From: Clostridia bacterium
Lineage (GTDB): Bacteria; Bacillota; Clostridia; Christensenellales; Aristaeellaceae
Length of the DNA: 10,105 bases
NCBI GenBank assembly: GCA_030526935.1
Contig: JAUNBY010000084.1
Location: forward strand, 1 to 10,105
Direction of reading: 5' to 3'
Below, one piece after another: positions 7,458 through 10,105 of this stretch; the stretch's first letter is position 1, and each line of letters opens with the position of its first letter. The notes under the pieces were generated by a model that did not search any database, was not told where the DNA came from, and saw only the letters and a program-made list of their open reading frames with translations. Made by a program: the position numbers and the translations under genes.

Positions 7458-8063
7458 TTACTTGTTTTTCAACTCGTCTATAAGTTCTTCCATGCTTTTT
7501 CCGCTTGCTTTCAACAGTTCCACCAGTTCTTCGACCCGCTCCTTCTCCTCCTTTTTCGCCGCGGCTATCGCGGCGCGGGCGGCGCGAGCCTTTTCAAGTC
7601 CGGCTCTGCGGGCTTCGGCGCGCTGTTCAGGGGAGAGCTTCGGCTTGACGGGCTTCGGGGGCTTGTTCTTCTGGGCGATGAGCATTTCCTTCTTCTCGGC
7701 GGCGGATACAAGCGCCGCTTTGGATTTTTCAAGCGCGTTTTTGCGCTCGTAAAGAGCCGCTTCCGTCTTGGCGATCAGAGCCTGTCTCGACTCGTTCAAT
7801 TCGATCAGGTGCGCAATCTGCCGGTCGACCGCCGCTATGCGCTCGTCTATGGAGGGATAAGGCTTGCGGGCGGAGGCCTTTGGCTGCGCATCGGCGGTCG
7901 CCTGCGGCGCGTCGGCGTATTCAATAACCTTTTCGGGTTCGACAAACTCCTTATCGTTTACCGGTTCGGCAACACTCTCAACCGGCTTCTTCGCCGGCCT
8001 TCCGCGACGCTTCTTTGGCTGTTCATCCTGGTCAAGCTGTACATTCTTCTGTCTACCCGGCAT
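7458..8063 (-). CDS. Basic coiled-coil protein with AT-hook-like RGRP motif
   Basis: This is a 201-aa protein of unknown function. Residues 17-26 (KKRRGRPAKK) match the AT-hook core RGRP flanked by basic residues, a motif that binds the minor groove of A/T-rich DNA in known proteins. An acidic Pro/Ala-rich stretch follows (28-62), then a probable coiled coil (about 71-133), a Pro/Lys hinge (KPPKPVKPK) and an Ala/Arg/Lys-rich helix (144-201) ending EELIDELKN. The make-up suggests a histone-like or DNA-scaffolding protein, but that rests on composition and one short motif. I chose the ATG at 8063: AAAGGA lies about 11 bases upstream. The ATG at 8075 touches that site, and the earliest ATG at 8123 lies inside the -35 hexamer, so neither is a likely start. 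It is the first gene of a likely two-gene leftward operon with the DUF2325-like gene. Confidence 0.75.
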   Translation of the reverse strand: MPGRQKNVQLDQDEQPKKRRGRPAKKPVESVAEPVNDKEFVEPEKVIEYADAPQATADAQPKASARKPYPSIDERIAAVDRQIAHLIELNESRQALIAKTEAALYERKNALEKSKAALVSAAEKKEMLIAQKNKPPKPVKPKLSPEQRAEARRAGLEKARAARAAIAAAKKEEKERVEELVELLKASGKSMEELIDELKNK

Positions 8064-8094
8064 TGAAAACACCATCCTTTTATTTATTAATTGT

Positions 8095-8123
8095 ATTATA
8101 TGACATATTTTAGATATTGGCAA
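8095..8123 (-). promoter_or_regulatory. Sigma-A-type promoter of the RGRP/DUF2325-like operon
   Basis: On the minus strand TTGCCA (8118-8123) and TATAAT (8095-8100) are separated by exactly 17 bases. The -10 is perfect and the -35 matches four of six. Transcription should start near 8088 and leave a leader of about 25 bases before the ATG at 8063. This is the best promoter in the window and suggests constitutive expression unless an operator lies upstream. Confidence 0.8.
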
Positions 8124-8240
8124 GTGGAGAATAGTAGTTTTACATATTTTTCTTCATTTGAAAAACGCAGAGTATATCGCTGAAAGCAATGGTTTGCGGG
8201 TGGTTCTTATAAAAGCGGCTTTGCCTTTACTCTATGAAAC

Positions 8241-8266
8241 GCCTGGAATCTCTTTAGGAACCAGGC
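8241..8266. repeat. Inverted repeat in the intergenic region
   Basis: GCCTGG (8241-8246) and CCAGGC (8261-8266) form a perfect 6-bp inverted repeat around a 14-base loop. It is not followed by a U tract on either strand. It could be an operator or a remnant of a lost element. Chance is possible. Confidence 0.25.
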
Positions 8267-8359
8267 TTCGATGCGGAATGCAAGATTAGCGTATATAAAA
8301 GCCGGATAATCGCAAACGTTCAGAAATGCCGAAAACCACTTACTATTTGCCGATTTATA

Positions 8360-8368
8360 TGATATAAT
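8360..8368 (+). promoter_or_regulatory. Extended -10 promoter upstream of the small ORF and AraC-type regulator
   Basis: TGATATAAT is a full extended -10 (TGn plus perfect TATAAT at 8363-8368). The -35 position gives only TTACTA (8340-8345, 17-base spacer), a weak match. Transcription would start near 8375 and run through the 41-codon ORF into the regulator gene. Confidence 0.6.
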
Positions 8369-8396
8369 ATGATTATGAAAAAAATGGAGGCGTTGG

Positions 8397-8522
8397 ATGA
8401 TTAAAGTATACCGTTGTGAAAAAACGTCCTCGCTTCCTTCTAAGCTCATACTTAAAACGATATGGAAATCTGTCACAACTCCGCACAAAAAGTCATGCGT
8501 GAAACAGCCTCGACCGCTATAA
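8397..8522 (+). CDS. Small ORF (41 aa), possible leader peptide
   Basis: The ATG at 8397 has GGAGG (8386-8390) six bases upstream, an ideal ribosome binding site, and lies about 20 bases past a predicted transcription start. The frame gives 41 residues starting MIKVYRCEKT and ending VKQPRPL before TAA at 8520-8522. The product is basic, with two Cys, and matches no family I recognise. It stops 26 bases before the TTG start of the AraC-type gene and shares its transcript, so it could be a regulatory leader, a genuine small protein, or the 5' remnant of a decayed gene. No stop-codon or attenuator structure was evident to decide between these. Confidence 0.4.
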   Translation: MIKVYRCEKTSSLPSKLILKTIWKSVTTPHKKSCVKQPRPL

Positions 8523-8548
8523 TATGTTCATGCGGAAGGAGATTAAAA

Positions 8549-9424
8549 TTGGATTGGATTACCGGGATACAACGCGCGCTTAATTATATAGAGAATCATC
8601 TGGATGGGGAAATAGACTATGAAGCTGTTGCTAATGAGGCTTATTCGTCGGCATTTCATTTCCAGCGCATGTTCAACATGCTGTGCGGATTTACGCTTGG
8701 CGACTATATTCGTATGCGCAGGCTTACCGCCGCCGCCGAGAGGCTCATATCAACCTCTGATAAAGTCATTGACATAGCGCTTGATTGCGGATATGATTCC
8801 CCCGAAAGCTTTTCTCGCGCGTTTACGCGCTTTCATGGCGTAACCCCCACCCAGGCGCGTCGCGGCAGGAACGTCAAATCCTTTTCCAGGCTTTCCGTAA
8901 AACTGATTTTATCGGGAGGAACGACTATGGATTACAGAATAGAAAAGAAGGACTCTTTTAAGGTCGTATGCAGAAAGAAGCAGGTCAACAAGCCGCAGGG
9001 CGATACGGCGACGACGGATATATCGGCTTTCTGGCGGGAGTGCGGCGAAGACGGGCTTATACAACAGCTTTGCAAATACGGCAGGTTCGATAATTTTAAC
9101 GGCATTCTGGGAATATGCTTTTCCGGGGAGATGGCGGATTCATGCTTTCCCTACGGTATAGGAGCGGAATACAACGGACAATCGCTCGAAGGCGAAACCC
9201 TTGAAATCGTAGACATTCCCGCCGCAACCTACGCGGTTTTCCAATGCAAAGGCAAGATGCCGGAAGCGTTTAGGATGACTTATAAACAGATCGTAACGGA
9301 GTTCTTCCCGCAGAGCAATTACTCTTACGGCAACGGAATAGAACTCGAGGTCTATCCGTCCGCGGAAGTGGACGACCCGGACTACGCCTGTGAGATATGG
9401 ATCTGCGTAAACGAGAAGGGGTAA
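8549..9424 (+). CDS. AraC-family regulator with GyrI-like effector-binding domain
   Basis: This is a 291-aa transcription regulator. Residues 5-105 are an AraC-type DNA-binding domain with two helix-turn-helix units (about 24-43 and 71-100), the second ending in the family signature GYDSPESFSRAFTRFHGVTP. Residues 127-289 are a GyrI-like/Rob-BmrR-type effector domain, with FPYGIGAEY near 200-208 and a late CEIWICV, where E282 matches the ligand-contacting Glu of that fold. Such proteins typically sense hydrophobic or cationic compounds and switch on efflux or stress genes. I chose the TTG at 8549 because AAGGAG (8536-8541) lies 7 bases upstream and the N-terminus LDWITGIQRALNYIE matches relatives. 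An in-frame ATG at 8462 only adds 29 unrelated residues overlapping the small ORF in another frame. The neighbouring transporter (convergent) is a possible but unproven target. Confidence 0.9.
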   Translation: MDWITGIQRALNYIENHLDGEIDYEAVANEAYSSAFHFQRMFNMLCGFTLGDYIRMRRLTAAAERLISTSDKVIDIALDCGYDSPESFSRAFTRFHGVTPTQARRGRNVKSFSRLSVKLILSGGTTMDYRIEKKDSFKVVCRKKQVNKPQGDTATTDISAFWRECGEDGLIQQLCKYGRFDNFNGILGICFSGEMADSCFPYGIGAEYNGQSLEGETLEIVDIPAATYAVFQCKGKMPEAFRMTYKQIVTEFFPQSNYSYGNGIELEVYPSAEVDDPDYACEIWICVNEKG

Positions 9425-9481
9425 CGCAACCGTGAGGTTGGGTATGACAAGGTGTGTTGGATAAATCGCGTCGCGCGAAAG

Positions 9482-9507
9482 TTCCGGGAGCGCAATGGCT
9501 CCCGGAA
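9482..9507. terminator. Hairpin terminator between convergent genes
   Basis: TTCCGGGAGC (9482-9491) and GCTCCCGGAA (9498-9507) form a perfect 10-bp stem around a 6-base loop. On the plus strand TTATT follows and on the minus strand CTTT follows, so the U tracts are short on both sides. It sits between the stop of the AraC-type gene (9424) and that of the transporter gene (9566) and probably serves both. A small CAACC/GGTTG hairpin (9427-9440) lies just past the regulator stop. Confidence 0.65.
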
Positions 9508-9565
9508 TTATTCACGCGGAATACTTCATTAAGCATGAAATCAGCGCCTAAATATGACTGGGTCT

Positions 9566-10105
9566 TCACCGGTTATCGCCGGGTTTAAACTCGCGCCATA
9601 TGCGTATCGAGAGAAAAACCGCAGCGGACGTCAGCACGAGGTTTAGTACAAATGGCAGACTGCGATTTATCTGCGCGAGCGCCCCGGCTATGGAACCCAG
9701 GGGCGAGGTGACCATGAGGCATATCGCATAGAAGAATCCGAGCATTCTCGCGCGCTCCTCGCGATCCATGGCGATCATCTGAATAGAAGACGTGAGCGGG
9801 TTGAGCATACTCAAAGCCGCGGCTTCGACGACCACCGCCAACATAACCAGCCAGTACGCCCCCGCGGGCATGGCGAGCATCAGCAACTGCTGGCAGATGA
9901 GAAGCCCCAGACCCGTTATGAGCGGGTTTTTAAAGTTGTCGAGCCTGAGACGCGGCACTATCGTGAAATACGCGACGAGCATCAAAAGCGATTTGATAGT
10001 CGAAAATATCGACAGGTTTTCGGCGGCTATGCCGAGCTTTTCGGTCACCAGCAGCGACCAGAAGGTATTGCTTACGTTACAGGCTCCCGTATAGCAGGCG
10101 ATAAG
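9566..10105 (-). CDS. Major facilitator superfamily transporter, C-terminal half (partial)
   Basis: The reading frame is open from the right edge of the window to a stop at 9566, giving 179 visible residues. A GTG at 10048 is internal: the 19 codons upstream of it read on in frame as membrane-like sequence (LIACYTGACNVSNTFWSLL). About six hydrophobic segments are visible (1-22, 31-50, 61-79, 83-105, 120-141, 150-169), matching helices 7-12 of a 12-helix transporter. The basic/acidic loop MDREERARMLGFF before the fifth segment is typical of such proteins. The substrate cannot be told from this half; multidrug or metabolite efflux are options. It converges on the AraC/GyrI-like regulator gene. 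Confidence 0.8.
   Translation of the reverse strand, partial: LIACYTGACNVSNTFWSLLVTEKLGIAAENLSIFSTIKSLLMLVAYFTIVPRLRLDNFKNPLITGLGLLICQQLLMLAMPAGAYWLVMLAVVVEAAALSMLNPLTSSIQMIAMDREERARMLGFFYAICLMVTSPLGSIAGALAQINRSLPFVLNLVLTSAAVFLSIRIWREFKPGDNR

Larger units (their letters stand above)
8064..8396. other. Divergent intergenic region
   Basis: These 333 bases hold the leftward promoter (8095-8123), the rightward extended -10 (8360-8368) and an inverted repeat (8241-8266). Between 8124 and 8340 I see no supported gene. An open frame on the minus strand (8207-8488) lacks a ribosome binding site and runs through the rightward promoter and small ORF. The stretch may hold a decayed gene or operator sites, but nothing specific can be named. 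Confidence 0.5.

Noticed and set aside
8064..8123. Longer N-terminus for the RGRP protein from 8123 or 8075
   Set aside because: The ATG at 8123 is inside the -35 hexamer, and the ATG at 8075 abuts the ribosome binding site. The ATG at 8063 is correctly spaced.
8207..8488. 93-aa open frame on the minus strand in the divergent gap
   Set aside because: No ribosome binding site or family likeness was found. It crosses the extended -10 and small ORF of the other strand. A decayed gene fragment cannot be excluded, so the region is listed as a finding.
8462..8548. Upstream ATG start for the AraC-type regulator
   Set aside because: The added 29 residues match no AraC family N-terminus, lack a ribosome binding site and overlap the 41-codon ORF. 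The TTG at 8549 has an ideal site.
1..10105. CRISPR array, insertion sequence or prophage signs
   Set aside because: No regularly spaced repeats, terminal inverted repeats with a transposase, integrase or phage structural genes were seen on either strand.

Overview
The window looks like chromosomal DNA of an anaerobic member of the Bacillota (Clostridia-like, possibly a gut lineage). This rests on strong GGAGG-type ribosome binding sites, A/T-rich sigma-A-like promoters, one TTG start behind a perfect Shine-Dalgarno, heavy use of the ATA isoleucine codon, and the families present: a Tat-exported flavin reductase with no haem sites, a sensor kinase of 7TMR-DISM-like layout, and an AraC/GyrI-like regulator. 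The genus cannot be named from the sequence alone. No RNA gene, CRISPR array, insertion sequence or integrase was seen.

Left third (1-4922): a hairpin terminator (72-97) is followed by a leftward gene (262-2151) for a Tat-exported FAD/FMN reductase of the fumarate/urocanate-reductase superfamily. Divergent from it is a two-gene operon, an OmpR/PhoB-type response regulator (2329-3039) and a membrane histidine kinase (3036-4922), overlapping by ATGA. The 177-bp divergent gap carries an extended -10 for the reductase with no good -35. Beside it are four short half-sites spaced 12, 11 and 11 bp, the layout expected for an OmpR/PhoB-type dimer array. The simplest reading is a self-contained module in which the kinase senses an extracellular cue and the regulator controls an extracytoplasmic reductase that uses an organic electron acceptor. 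The usual fumarate-binding residues appear substituted, so the acceptor is probably not fumarate.

Middle (4929-8123): two leftward genes, probably one transcript from a near-consensus promoter (TTGCCA-17-TATAAT, 8095-8123). The first encodes a 201-aa basic protein with an AT-hook-like RGRP patch and a coiled coil. The second encodes a 792-aa acidic and coiled-coil protein whose C-terminal 90 residues resemble DUF2325. Neither has a known function, and this pair is the best candidate here for something undescribed. The 792-aa gene converges on the kinase gene with only 6 bp between stop codons.

Right part (8124-10105): a 270-bp non-coding stretch, then an extended -10 promoter, a 41-codon small ORF with an ideal ribosome binding site, and an AraC-family regulator with a GyrI-like effector domain (8549-9424, TTG start). 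A hairpin (9482-9507) separates this from a convergent major facilitator transporter that runs off the right edge.
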